A stretch of DNA of 64,000 nt. Origin: Calonectria ilicicola (Eukaryota; Ascomycota; Sordariomycetes; Hypocreales; Nectriaceae). A model generated the notes under the pieces. That model worked only from the letters and a program-made list of their open reading frames with translations. It was not told the origin of the DNA and searched no databases. The position numbers and the translations under genes are program-made. Shown here in pieces: positions 1 to 12,376 of this stretch. The DNA lies in NCBI GenBank assembly GCA_020809705.1, contig CP085828.1:2604001-2668000 (forward strand), given 5' to 3'. Each line of letters begins with the position of its first letter. Position 1 is the stretch's first letter.

Positions 1-2999
1 AGAAAGGACAAAGCTCAGGTCGGGCTATGCGATGAACAGGCTCTGGCGCATAGGCGCGGGCCCAGATACAAACGGGAACAGGCCCCGGTTGGCGAGAGCA
101 GGGCTAGGGGAGGGTATGCAGTATGTATGCACCGGGACAGGCCAGGTGCTAAAGCGGTCGCGGTTCGGTGAGATGGAGCCGTTGCGGTGTGCGATACCAT
201 GGACTTGATTGAAGTTGGGTTCGGTGAGAGCCGCGTCGCAAAGTCGTGTGGCAGCGCACCCTGTCGCGACGTGGTTTGATGGGTCCCGACCAGTAGGATG
301 GCGCGCTGGGAAAAAAAGCCGTGGCCACAAAAAAGAGGGCCTGATCTCGGCTTAGCGTCCTGGATCTAAGTCAGTCGGGGCGACGATCCCCTGCGTAAGG
401 ACTGGGCGACGCCGTAACGGTGTCAAGTGGCCCTCGCCCATTTTTCTCCATCCGGCCTGAGCCAATGGATGCGTGGCAAATGTAATCCAAGACATCTCAG
501 GGGCGGCTGGACGAAAGCTTCGACAGAGCCGCCGCCGGAGGAACCTGACCCCACCCCGGAAGCTCTGAACTGGCGAGATGTCGGGCCAGTTTTGCGAATT
601 GCCATGCCATCATAGGGGAGCAACGTTAGGGCTGGAAGCGACGGAATTTTCCTTTTCGGCTTGTGTGCGGGTGGGCAATTGTTGGGATCAGGAGGACCAG
701 TGCAGTAATATAAGCGAGCCCGAGACCACCGCATCTTCTGATCTGCTGCATGACAGAAACCCGGGGCCAAAAAACGTCACCCTGATAAAGTAGCAACAGG
801 GCTGTCGACCTTGTCACAGGGACCCTTCAGGTCTGACAATGGGGCGAGCAGAAGTAGAGCTGATGAGAGCCCCCCCGGGATTCCATGGATCCTTCTTCTC
901 TGGCCACTGGCCACTGGGCCTTTGCGTGCATGCCCGCGGTGAAGAATGCCGGCCTTTTACCCCATGTAGAGAGCGAGCGAAGCACCGAAGAATGGAAAAG
1001 TCCGTTGACAGCTCTAGATAAGTCGGAAACGGGGAAAATGGGGCAGTTTTGCTTGGCCCAAGGCTCCCCCCAACCCACCGCTTTCTGTTGCTGCGCTGTC
1101 GCTGCTTGCGCATACCCTGCCATTGTCGCCTGGTTTCCCTTTGTCGATTTCATCACATCACCTCACATCGCCGGTATCTTATCTCAGGACCGACCGCGGA
1201 GGCCAGTCTCCCTCATCTAGCTCCCAATCGCCCATCTCATCATCTCATCGTTTCTCTCCTTCACCCCCAGCGGCCCACTTTCGGCACAACCTACCCACCC
1301 ACCGACCTTAGAACAAAACGGGACACAACACCCCCCTGATTGACGGGGGCTTTCCCATCGTGTCACGCACGTCACTCCCGGCACTCGACTCGCCCGCCAT
1401 CAACCAACTCGACCACCACCGCTCGCCCGTTCTTCATTGACGGGATTGAGTGCAGCTCTCGTCCTCTCTGGCGTCCTGCGTGACAGCGTCCTGCGTTCGT
1501 GGGCCTGGGCCGTCGCCGCTTTCTCTCGCCATCCCCAGTCGCCCGTTCAGGCTGTTGCTGGGCCCTGCAGATAACCCCCCGTCTTTGTGGTCATTGCCTC
1601 CTCCCGTTCCCTCGCGGCTTGCCATGGGCTTCCTGGTTCCATAGCATCCCAAGTTATGCACATGCGCCTACCGACATCTTCCTCTGCATCCATTGCTCGT
1701 GGTCCTATCCACTTTCGACCTTAAACCCAAGGGACACCGAGAGTCCAGAATCCACACCCAGCAGCTCTACTCCCCTCAGCCCCATGCTCCTGCGTTTGCC
1801 GACGGCTTGCCATCACTCCTCAGTCATTCCGTTTTCTTCGCGAGCGATTCCCCTGCTCCGGTTGCTCTATGCCGCATTGTCCTCCTTCTTCACCGTCCCA
1901 CCTATTTTTCTCGGACTACTCCATCATCACGGCATCATCCACCAGCGCGGTGATCTAGTCACACCCCCGTCTCCCTCACCCTCGCCTTTACCAGTTACCT
2001 TCCTAGTCACCCCGTCCCAAGCTGGTGGTGCCAACCATTTTCAATATAGATCCCCTGCTTTTTTTTTGTGCCAAGCGCACCTTCGACATCTCGATTGTCT
2101 TGGATTACTACTACCTGTGGCCCCCGCGCCACTCGCTGACTACACCCTTCTTCTTCTTCCAACTTCGTCTGTCCACCCACTCGCTCACTAGCTCCGCCTC
2201 CCATTCAAACTTCGAACTCATTTACGCCTTCCTCCCCCGTTGACATCTAGCTCTGCGTCTATACTATCCTCCCACAGGCCCCACTGTGTGTTACCTTCAT
2301 CCTTCACCTTCATCCCTCACCTTCATCCCTCACCTTTTGCTCGTCCTGGTTGCTTCCCTCTTTCTCGGCTTTCCACCCCGGAGTCGGTGACAAGAGGCCA
2401 CGAGCTCGCATCCATCATACGCCCGGCCCGCTCTCGTTCGTCATTGTTGCCTGTCCCGGCTTCAGATTCGCCATCCCGAACATCCGACTGTTGTGCCTTA
2501 GGACTACGCTCACCTGGACGCCCCTCACCATTTGGATTGACTGACTCGACTTTTGCTTGGCCTGACTGGACCCATCCCTCCCGGTACATTACCAACCCAC
2601 CAATTTCTACTTGTCAGCCGCGTACCTTTCCTATCCTATCGATACGACTTCTCAAAGTCTCTGTACGTACTCTTGCCGCCATACCGCCTCTACCCGGCCC
2701 GGTATCTTAACCAATTTCGCCTCACCCCCGGAATATTGAAAACGATCGTTGCCTTGGGTTGATTCTCTTCGTCACCCAATATCCTCTGACATTATCAAAT
2801 ATTCACCCCCAATTGTTCCCCCAAACAGGCCCCGGCCACAAATTGCCGATGCATGTTGCAGCCATCGCCTTACAGCGGACCAATCCAAGTTGTCTCCAGC
2901 CCACCCTTTTGCGCTGACACCGCATTCAGCGAGCGCACTCACCGGGCCTCTCCCTTTAATCATCTCGCCAAGTTTGATTATCGCTTTGGCTCTACGGGC
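1..2999. other. Upstream region and long pyrimidine-rich leader of the GATA gene
   Basis: I see no convincing gene here. From about 1150 to 2850 the plus strand is very rich in C and T, as in fungal promoters and 5' leaders, and open frames inside it are low-complexity Ser/Pro/Leu-rich readings. Short ATG-stop frames such as 1624-1644 would be upstream ORFs if the leader is transcribed. HGATAR-type sites occur at 783-788, 1016-1021, 1179-1184 (minus) and 1569-1574, about as many as chance would give. Confidence 0.5.
2294..2332 (+). repeat. 13-bp tandem repeat, three copies
   Basis: Three head-to-tail copies of CCTTCATCCYTCA lie in the CT-rich leader of the GATA gene. Copies 2 and 3 are identical and copy 1 differs at one base. 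It is probably a slippage product; no function is implied. Confidence 0.8.
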
Positions 3000-4751
3000 A
3001 TGAGCGAAGAAATCCAACCAGGGGCGCCATACAGCCAGCAGCGTGAGCCCGGCTCTGTGCGAACTGCTCTGCCTTCACGGCCTATGTCATCCAGACCTCG
3101 TGACGCCCCCGTGGCATCCACTCATGAACGAACCCAGCTTCCGTCGAACCCAGGCGGAGGTTCTCCAGGTTCAAGTGCAAACCCTGCGGCCGGCTCAGTA
3201 TCTAAAGCACCCAGTCCTGGGGCATCCAAGTCGGAATCTAAAGGCGGCTCAGGCACAGCGAACAGCCAAGGCCAAGTATGCAGGTGAGTGCTTGACCCTT
3301 CCTCGTGGCACCGAGTGCCATGGCTCACCATGACCTAGTAACTGCGGAACTACCCGGACTCCTTTGTGGCGAAGATCACCCCAAGGCGCTACGATTTGCA
3401 ATGCCTGTGGTCTTTATTTGAAAGCAAGGAATGCTGCCCGGCCTACAAGTCTAAAGAGACCTCCGAATGTAGTGCCGGCAGATCCGCCTCGAACTGTCCC
3501 TGCCAAAGCCTCTCAAGCATCTTCAAGTAATCCGTCTGCCGCTAGCACCGCAGCCTATGTGTCTGCCGATCAGACTGGAGGCACCTGCCCTGGCGGTGGC
3601 CGGTGTAATGGAACAGGAGGTGCAGAGGGATGTAATGGATGCCCTGCTTTCAATAACCGCATGTCTAAAAGTGCTCACTTGAGTGTCATGCAAAAGCGAC
3701 AGGGTTGTCAGGGTCAAAAGGATAGCGTCAAGTCCGAACCGACACCTCTGGACGCCAACGCCCTCGAAGGTCAGGCCTCAAACACAACAGTTGTGATTGC
3801 GTGCCAGAACTGTGGAACCACGATAACGCCCCTGTGGAGACGAGATGAGAGTGGTCATACCATTTGCAATGCTTGTGGTGAGTTGGTTTGCCAAAACTCT
3901 TCCTTCTCGTTTGCTGACAAATGCTAGGACTGTATTACAAGCTTCATGGAGTTCATCGACCAGTAACGATGAAAAAATCAACCATTAAGAGACGGAAACG
4001 AATTATTCCAGCGACGCAGGACGAAGAAATGGAGGATGTTGTGGATACGACGGAATCGCCAGGCCAAAGCCAGGAGCAAACCCCAGAGAGGGGGTCGATG
4101 AACGATGATGGGTCGATAAATTTGGGCTTGCGCCGGCGTCCAGAACACCCCCTCACGATCGAACCCCAACCTGTCATGCGCCCCAACAGAACGATTTCAC
4201 CATTACCATCGACTTCAGATCTCGCAGCATATCATCAGTCGAGCAACTCTCGTAATCCGCTCCCATCCCTTAATGATGACAACAGGTTACCTCCGATGAC
4301 GTCGATGACGGGCACTTCTGACAGACAGTCGTCTCTGTCGCCGGCGTCTTTTCTTTCGCCAACACGCAAGCGATCCTTTTCTACCACCGAAGGTGAAGCA
4401 TTCGGCGGAAACGATGGCGGACAGGAAAGCACAAAACGAGTCTCGTCGATAAATATCAAATCTATTCTTAACCCCTCGACTTCAGCGGGCAGCCCTCCCA
4501 ATACCAGCACAGGGAGTGACGATGGAGACTATTCTCTTCCCCCGATACGATCTCCCGGGAGCACAATTGCGTCAGCACCAAGTCCTGGGGCGTTTTCGAA
4601 TAGGGACCCAACACCAGGCGCACGCGATTTAAATATGGAGAGCGAGAGACTAAAAGCGGAGCGCCGGGCAGCCCTCCAACGAGAGGCTGATAGGATGCGA
4701 GAAATGCTTGCTGCAAAGGAACGGGAACTACAAGAACTTGGTCACGATTGA
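3000..4751 (+). CDS. sreA: Siderophore/iron GATA-type transcriptional repressor (SreA/Sre1/Urbs1 family)
   Basis: Exons 3000-3283, 3339-3877 and 3928-4751 give 548 residues, close to the usual size of this family. Residues 94-118 form a first GATA finger (CX2C-X17-CX2C, with TPLWRR) and residues 250-274 a second with the same spacing. Between them Cys178, 184, 193 and 196 form the cysteine-rich patch that marks iron-responsive GATA factors such as SreA and Urbs1. Both introns interrupt fingers: the first falls just after the first cysteine, the second after the last CNACG. The C-terminus (about residues 505-548) is a charged coiled coil. In studied fungi this nuclear protein represses siderophore synthesis and iron uptake when iron is sufficient. 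An in-frame ATG at 2853 would add 49 residues; I prefer 3000 because the extension looks like leader. The family call is firm and the start is less so. Confidence 0.93.
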
Positions 4752-7700
4752 TGAGCAGAATTTCACGACGATACATGTCAAAAATGAGTTATGAGGGTCC
4801 TCCCATGAAGTACGGAGTCATTGGAACACTGGAGACCATCAATAGGTTAGGGTGATATGGAGCCCCGGATGGGCTGGCGCTTTTGGAATTTTCTCTGCAC
4901 AGGTTCATCTCCTTCAGTTTTCAGGCTCGCTCATGTCATGGGGCTGAAGATTTTGAAGGATTGGAAATACTGGCAAGAGATTTGGGCTGCATTACTTTGT
5001 TCAAAACGGGTACTAAAATGGGGTCTGCATAAGAATATGGGAGAGTAGCTATGTGTCGGGACCTCCAAAACCACTTCTTCACATTGTCATATTATGTGCA
5101 TATAGATCTGGCTCGACCAGAGAGGATCGCAAAACTGATTTCCTTGTACGAAAAGCAGATGGGGATGAGATGTTTTTGGTAGGTGTAGATTGCGGTGAAT
5201 AACAATCTCAGCAAACACTAGTTTTGATGTAATTTGGCTCTTTTGATTTACGATGGCGATGCTAGTGCTAAACGGTTCATTTTGGTGGTTCCACGAGCGC
5301 TTCAAGACTCGTAGAGGGCACCATTTCGCAAGAAGATGGATGGGGAAACCCCGTGGGCCAGAGATGCTGTGTGGGATCTACACTAAGACCGTGGCCTCCA
5401 CGGATGCGACCGGCCGATTTCTGAGCACCCCCACGCGACTGAACTGGCAGAGATGTTCCAGAATCCCTGTACAAGAGCTGCTGGTCTATAAGCTATTGCA
5501 CACTACTGTGGATTGGCGGGCTATTCGGCATCGTGGCATGCCCAGACTGAGAATGGAGGCAAACCAAAGATGGGCGTGGCGCGCCTGCAGATGATCACAC
5601 ATCCATTGCAACCAAAATGGCACGACGGGCATAATGATGCTGGTCCTTTGGCGAGGGACAGGTTTATCCCGCCAAGCAAATACAAGACGAACGGGATGTG
5701 GCCCCAAACAGGGGGGGGCATCATTTGGGGTGCCGGCTGCATCTGCGTATTGCCTACATTAGTGTAACAGAGCTGAGGTGCCTCTCTGTTTTTGCTCTGC
5801 CCCGGCTGGGATAAATTGCCGCGACCTAGGATCTTCCCCGCCTTCTCATCGCCGTATTTCTACTAAGTTTGACGGCTTCAAGAGCGTTTCCTTATCGCGG
5901 TTGGGTTGGGTTGATCTTGGACTTGAGCAAATATCCACTTGGCTACGTCTGCCAACCCACCACACTCTGGCTCCCCTTGTCGCCCGGGTTGCTTGGCAAG
6001 CGGGACAGCCGAACGGCAATTGCTTTTTGCGGTTGCATGTCCTTAAAAATTACAGCTCTGTGATTTGCGAAGGGAATTGTGCCATGTTCTAGAAGAATGG
6101 GCGACGGGTTAAAAACAGCGCATATTTGCTTCTTCCGTGGGGTAAAAGCGCATCTGCATTACGGATAAAGATGGGGGGAGGGGCATTCCGTGTCTTGTTG
6201 GCTGGCGTCTTTTTTTTTTTTCCGGGTTGGAAATGTTTGTTATTAATACACTGCCCAAGGCAGCCCATCCTAGTGTGCGTTATAAAAAAAAACCGAACGA
6301 ACGAGGTGCGCTCTTGCGACACCAATTGGTTGTACGTGTACGAGCTTGGATTTTTCCAGGTCGGCACGAACTTCCCTCCCCGCTCAATTCACCACCACCA
6401 CCCAACTTTTGGCATGGATGCCGAGAGGGGGCGGCGCTCTGCATGGGTATAGGCTGGGGACGAGACCTCTCGCAAGGGTGATATTCAAAGCGAATGGGCT
6501 GGCAGCCGGCAGGCATTCCCGGCTACGAGCCGTAATGTCGTGATTTCGTGCGGTGAGGCGGCCAAGCCGTTGCCGCTTTTTGTCCTGAGGTCGCTTCCAA
6601 AGTGGGCTATGCCGAGTAGGGCATTCGAGCTGGAGCAGACGGCCGCTTAGGGACTTCCGAGGCCAACCCGCCCTGTATTGTGCTGCTGTGATGCGGTGCT
6701 GATTGGGCCATGTGGTTGTATTTTCCCGTTGGTGTGGCGGCTTGATTTTGCTGCTCTCCAAAAGGTGTGCGCCATCATTTCATCGCGTAGCATGGGGTGC
6801 CACACTGCTGAAGCCGATGGCCAGGTCGAGGCCAAGCGCATGAAAGCAGTGCTCCGGATGTGGATGGTACAAAAGTTGGAGGAGTAATTGGTTCTATTAT
6901 AACATTCTGTTGCAACCCTACGCCGGTGGGCATCCCCTACTAGAGGTGTCTAGACATGGTGTACATCCCAAGCTAGACAAGATAAAGAAGGCATGACAGA
7001 GGTCTTCGGCTATTCCCAAGGACTTTCGAAGCATATTGCCCACCAATCAATCGTCTTCAAGCCACTGGTGATGTTCCTGAGAGTTGAAAGCGACGACAGA
7101 GCTGTGCCGTGGATCCCCTCAGAGCACACAGCGTCCTCTGGGATGGAATTCAATAACGTATATGTTGACCCCTTGTATAGATTGTTCATTATGATTTTGC
7201 TTCGAGATACCTTCTGCCGGGCTGTGCTACCGGACTGGTGCATAAAGTATCTTTAAAGTTGCCAAAGCGAGTTATATTGGTCGGAAAGCTAGATGGTTTT
7301 TGACTTCCTTCGATGATCCGCGTAGAAATACACATTCATAATGAATCAAGCACGCCCATTATGCTTCATAAATCTGAGAAGACGAAACTTGCCCTATTCT
7401 TTGTTCCTTTAACGAGATCCCAGTTCATGTTTGTCAGAGGATGGGATACGCAATCTGTTGCCATTTGAATTCATAGAACACCAATAAAATATCATGATGA
7501 AGTAATTGCATCATGAAAGCCAATCAGTAGGTTGCGAGATAGGTTGCGAACCATGTTACAACTTTTGATGCGGGACTTGGATGAATGGACGGTGTAAGAG
7601 GGGGTATTGATGAAGTCAACTTTTTTTTGTACCTCGGTTTTCAGGATTCCCATGGGAGGTCAAATAACTTTTGGTCAGCGGATCTTGAGGCATCTGTACA

Positions 7701-10700
7701 ATCCCACATTTTCCCCCTTCTGTATCAAATACATTGATTCTAGCCTGGTTTGATATAGTGAACTAGCCAAGTCTTGGCAATATCTCATTACAGGACTATT
7801 AATACAGGAGATTGGGCTGCAATAAAGAATATCTGTCGCATAGATGGTATCCTTGTTCCTTTATTCGTTCAACCACATTGTCAATTCAATGCCTTGCTGG
7901 AGTTTTGATGTTAACCATGCGATACTGTCTGACATTATGCCTCAGTGATGCCCCGAATCTTCTCGTATCTAATCTGTTTTCTTTTTCAGAAACTAAGCTC
8001 TCCATTTTTGATTGATAATTATCAGTATGAAAGAAATCTAATATAAACCCAAAACTCAAGTGGTGGCTGCATTGCTGGATTCTGAGATTTTCTATTGGCT
8101 TGCACGCCTACTGTGATGCCATCCTCTAAATCAGGCTCTAAATTTGGTAGATGATTATAGGGGAAAAGGTGTAGATATCATTAAATTGCGAGCCAGTCAT
8201 ACTATCGTGGTCGGTAGTTGGGATTCCTGGGTGGAGCAGTCTTTCAATACGAAGCACTCAGATGCTGTAGCATGGGTGTTACAATGCCAAGGAATTCCTT
8301 CGTGCTGTTACCAAAGGCTAATGGCTGTCGTGGAATTATGCTATTTTGATGACATCATTGTTTCGTCATCTGGATCTGGTGGATACGAGCACGTTTCTCT
8401 GGATTCAGACCTCTTTGGGATATCGTTATCCCTGACTACCCGATTAGCAACCTGCAGCTCAAACCGGCGCGTGTTTGCCGGTGTAATAAACATAATATGT
8501 AAGGGCATGACTAAGATGGTTAATTTAACAATATCTGCTTGCTGTAAACAACAAGCCTTGTTGTGCTGTAGATCTCGGGCTTGCAAGGAAGAAAATTCAG
8601 CATCGGCCAACAGCTTTTGGTCTTCAGCAATCTTTCAAATGGTAATCCGGCCAAGTTGTTGAATACTGATTGCACCTGACACCTCTGTGGTTCTGATAGT
8701 TTTGGAGACAATATGGATCGACCTCGCTGCCTGTTTTCAACCGGACATGATTAAATACAAAATCTATGCTGTATCATAAAATGGTAGCTGATAAGTCTTA
8801 CTTAAAATTGCAAACTAGGGCATATTTTAGTGCTCTCCTGACATGGGTCTCAGTCTAGGACCGCTCTTGTCTCGAGAACCAGACCCTGAGCCGAAAAAAA
8901 TGTAGCCCAAAGACTTTCAAAAAAAGAAACACGACTGAGGAAACTTAGTCTATATCGGGCTCTGGGACATCAGTGTGACCGAGAAGTTATTTTTATTGAC
9001 GATGCGGTCAGGGTTGGCTTGGAGTTGCGGCAAGAATAAGTAGGCTTCTCTAATAACCACCAGATTGAGATGTGGGAGAACCAATTTTTTTCATAAAGAA
9101 AATTCTGACATAAATTGCTGCCAGTGATTATACTAGAGGAGAAACAAAGCCTTAATTAGCACAGTTCGATCTCGGCTGTCATCGCTACTTTTGCTGTCGC
9201 TGTTCCCGCTCTCAGGCATCCTTGACACCCATGTCCAGGATGACAGGGGCAGCGTCTTTTGGTACGCTTCAAAATTGAAAAAAAGTCTTTTATCAAACTT
9301 TTCAAAGCATCTCAGATTTGTGACGTAGAGAGGAGCGTATTCGTAGTAGAGAGGACACTGTTACTAACGGTACCAATGGTTGCAAAACCCTAATGGTTGT
9401 ACCAAAAACTTGCTACTTGATGTCAAATAGGTCAAGCCCATGGCTGCATTTGAACCAACAGTAAATGAACACCCGTAGCGTACTTTTGTGTCGTTACATT
9501 ATTTCATCTCAAACTTCGAATTTGTTTGTGGAGATTGATGACCCCCGTTATGCGAGGGTCGATCCATCACGCCAATACGTCAGACGCGGAGCTTCAACTT
9601 CTAGGTCATTCATATGTGACATTGGAGAACCTAGAAGAAAAGAACCACGGCAATTTTCATAGGTAGCAGAAGAGACTTCTTCGCGCCTTTGTGACCTCTA
9701 GAAAAGGTCGCGCCTGAATACGACATGGGAGTGCCGAGAATTCTTCACTTATTTGTGTAGTGTAGATATTGTGAGTCCGATCAATACAATCCCACAAGTA
9801 TTTTGATATAGGTGACTCAGGGCAGGATTCTTCACCTTGTTCCCTTTGTTCCACTCCTTACTTTCTGCGATCAATTTATCCCTTATGCAGGGGCGTGTTA
9901 TCGTTGGATGCTGTGTTGCTTAAAATAAAATCGTATCGTTCCATCAAAGTGTCTCATCAATTTTTGGTTCCCTTGGGATCACTTATGATGACATTCAGGT
10001 TGTCCCGCCAGAACTGATTCTTCTACGATTCGTCCTCTGGATCACCCTCGAGTGCGGGTTTGCCTCGCCTGTCCAAAGCATTACATCAAACTCCGGGCTC
10101 ATTATTGAATTTGCAAGGAAACATTGCCTATTGGCTCAATTGTAGGAGACAACGGTGACTACCCTTCAGCCATGCACCAGTTGCAACGCTCTCATAACAA
10201 CGACACCGACGAAGCCAACCCCAATAATTAATCCCTTAGAGGGTTTCGCCCCGATGAGAAAGAGGTCGTCACAGATACCCTAAACGGGCAGATCCAGGTC
10301 TTACAGGACAAGGGCATAATACATTATGTATCGGCCTGTTCGGGGAACCTTCTCCTAGTGCCCATTTGCCGTTCCATGAGATTCCAGACGTTCTTGAAAG
10401 ATTGTGCCTTGTCTATTTTTCCCCATCACCTTCCAAGTAGTTAATAAACAAATATCATAGGAATAAAACACGACAAGCTTTTCTATTCTTCATTTATCTT
10501 ATTTTTCTACTCTAAAAGGGGAGTGTTTTGGAACAGCTAAGTTCCGTAGTGTTGGAAGCAAAGCTAAATAGATAACATCCTCAAGCACTGGGTGTGACCA
10601 AATTTCGGGATGAGTTAAGCCGCGCCAATCACTCTAGCCACTAAGATTTAAGTGTCAGGAAAGAAGACCATGGGAGAGAGGAAGTTTACTTGTGTCCATG

Positions 10701-12376
10701 CGCTAGCATGCCCACATGTAGCTCGCACCAACAAGGGGCTACGTGGTTCAATTGGAATAATTTTGGTATTTTTACGAGCATACGAAAAGAGAAATATGCC
10801 AAAGTAACTGAGTGAGAAGTCTAACCATATTCTCCACACATCTTTTGAGTTTGAGGCTAGAATTTTGATTGATGACACCGCTGTTGTGCTGGCTCTTGCA
10901 ATGGTGATAGACTTTGTGGGCCATGCAGCTAAGAAAGGATGCCAACCGTGCTTGAAAGCAAGCCTCGGCAACATATACGCGCAGCAAGAGCAAGTTAAAA
11001 AAACGAAACGGGTCTTTTTTATTTCCGTAGCAAAAACAGTCACTCATGTTCAAGTGTTGGGTGGGGTGTGGCGCCGCGGAAACCGGGTTTGCTGCGGGCG
11101 CCACGGTCAACTCCCCAGATTTCAAGGTTGGGCTGATATCAAAAGCAACACCAAAAAAAAAAAAAGTTGATTACCAATTCAACACGCGGATGGGTGGTAG
11201 TGCAACACCTCAAGAGGCGTCTAGATGCATTGAGGGATCAGCAGCTAAAGCAGGCAGACAACCAGGGCCATGGATAAGCATGTCAGCCGTGCCGGGGGAA
11301 AGAGGAAAGATGCAACCTGTTCATTGTTCCATCGAATGTTCCAGTGCATTCAATTGCTACCGCATGCACTCGTAGAGCCAGTGAGACGAATGACGATGAC
11401 GACAGCAGACGGCAGAGGAGGGAGAAGGGAGGGGGGGGTTGCTAGCCTCTGACTGCGCCTGCGCCGGCTAGCTAATGGTGCATGTCCTTGATCCGGCGAC
11501 GGACCGGTGCCTGGTCCCAGTGCAAAGGGACCATCTCGCATTTAAAAGTGATCAATGGCCAACGGGGAAACGGACAATTGACGGTGATGGTGGGCCGGTC
11601 TCGGGCTAGAAGGACAACCGCCTGCTCGGCCGCACGCCTTGGGAACGACAAGAGAAGCGGAGCCGGGAGGCCCCACTCTTTATGTACAGTTCTTGCGGCA
11701 CTGTATGACTGATCTGACCATGACTCTGGTGCCCAAAACTTGGTGCTGACGGCGCTGCACGGACTTGACCGACACCTGCTCACCATGGCTGCACAGTGCG
11801 CATCCCCAGATAAGCACTGCTGGAGGCCTTCATTGGCCCCAGCAGCCCCACCAATACTCCATGAATGTCGAGCGAAGGGCGCAACAGGGGTGCACTCTTT
11901 TCGACATGCGGCACACGAGACCACCCGTGGGAGCCCATAGTGGCTGCTGGTACTCTTGGACCCGCCCCGTTGCCCGCCTGCGTCCAGCTCTTGACGGCCA
12001 AGTGTGGTGTGGCTGGATTTTCTGAGGGTGCCTTGGCGGTCCCGGCTGGCGCATCTTACACAGGTCGGTCGCTCGCTCACATCGACTGCGGTCGGCTTGG
12101 ATTGAACAAAACTGCGGCGGCATCCACCTTTTTTTTTGTTCAGCTCTCCCTCTTCGATTCCTTCTCATGTAAACTTGTTCCAGACTCGGCTCGAAAGGCG
12201 TCAGGAACTAGAATTGCCCACTTCGGATTGGGTTGACAAGTCCTTGACTCAAACAACAACGCCCGTCATCCCGTCCCCCACCACGACGGCGGCGCACCCT
12301 CGTCAACCTCAATGACACACACGCCCTTTGCTTGATTACAGCCCGACTGCATTGCGCCCTTTGAGCCGCACTTACC
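4752..12376. other. Gene-poor intergenic stretch
   Basis: About 7.6 kb without a supported gene. 4752-5100 is probably the 3' flank of the GATA gene. About 6900-10640 is AT-richer with scattered short frames that match nothing I recognise. It could be degenerate repeat DNA, but no terminal repeats, transposase or reverse-transcriptase motifs are visible. 10640-12376 is more GC-rich, turns CT-rich near 12130-12310, and is probably the promoter and leader of the homeodomain gene. No tRNA or 5S rRNA was found. Confidence 0.5.

Noticed and set aside
783..1574. GATA-factor sites as evidence of sreA autoregulation
   Set aside because: Four HGATAR matches are about what chance predicts for this length, and none fits the longer siderophore-type ATCWGATAA site.
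1499..2191. 230-codon frame in the CT-rich leader
   Set aside because: It starts at a non-ATG codon, is low-complexity Leu/Pro/Ser and exists because CT-rich sequence lacks stop codons.
8144..8662. 172-codon plus-strand frame in AT-rich DNA
   Set aside because: Unusually long for its composition, but it lacks an early ATG and shows no family; the opposite strand is also partly open. Left as non-coding.
11472..12080. 202-codon minus-strand frame upstream of the homeodomain gene
   Set aside because: GC-rich DNA with overlapping frames on both strands; no motif and no sensible introns.
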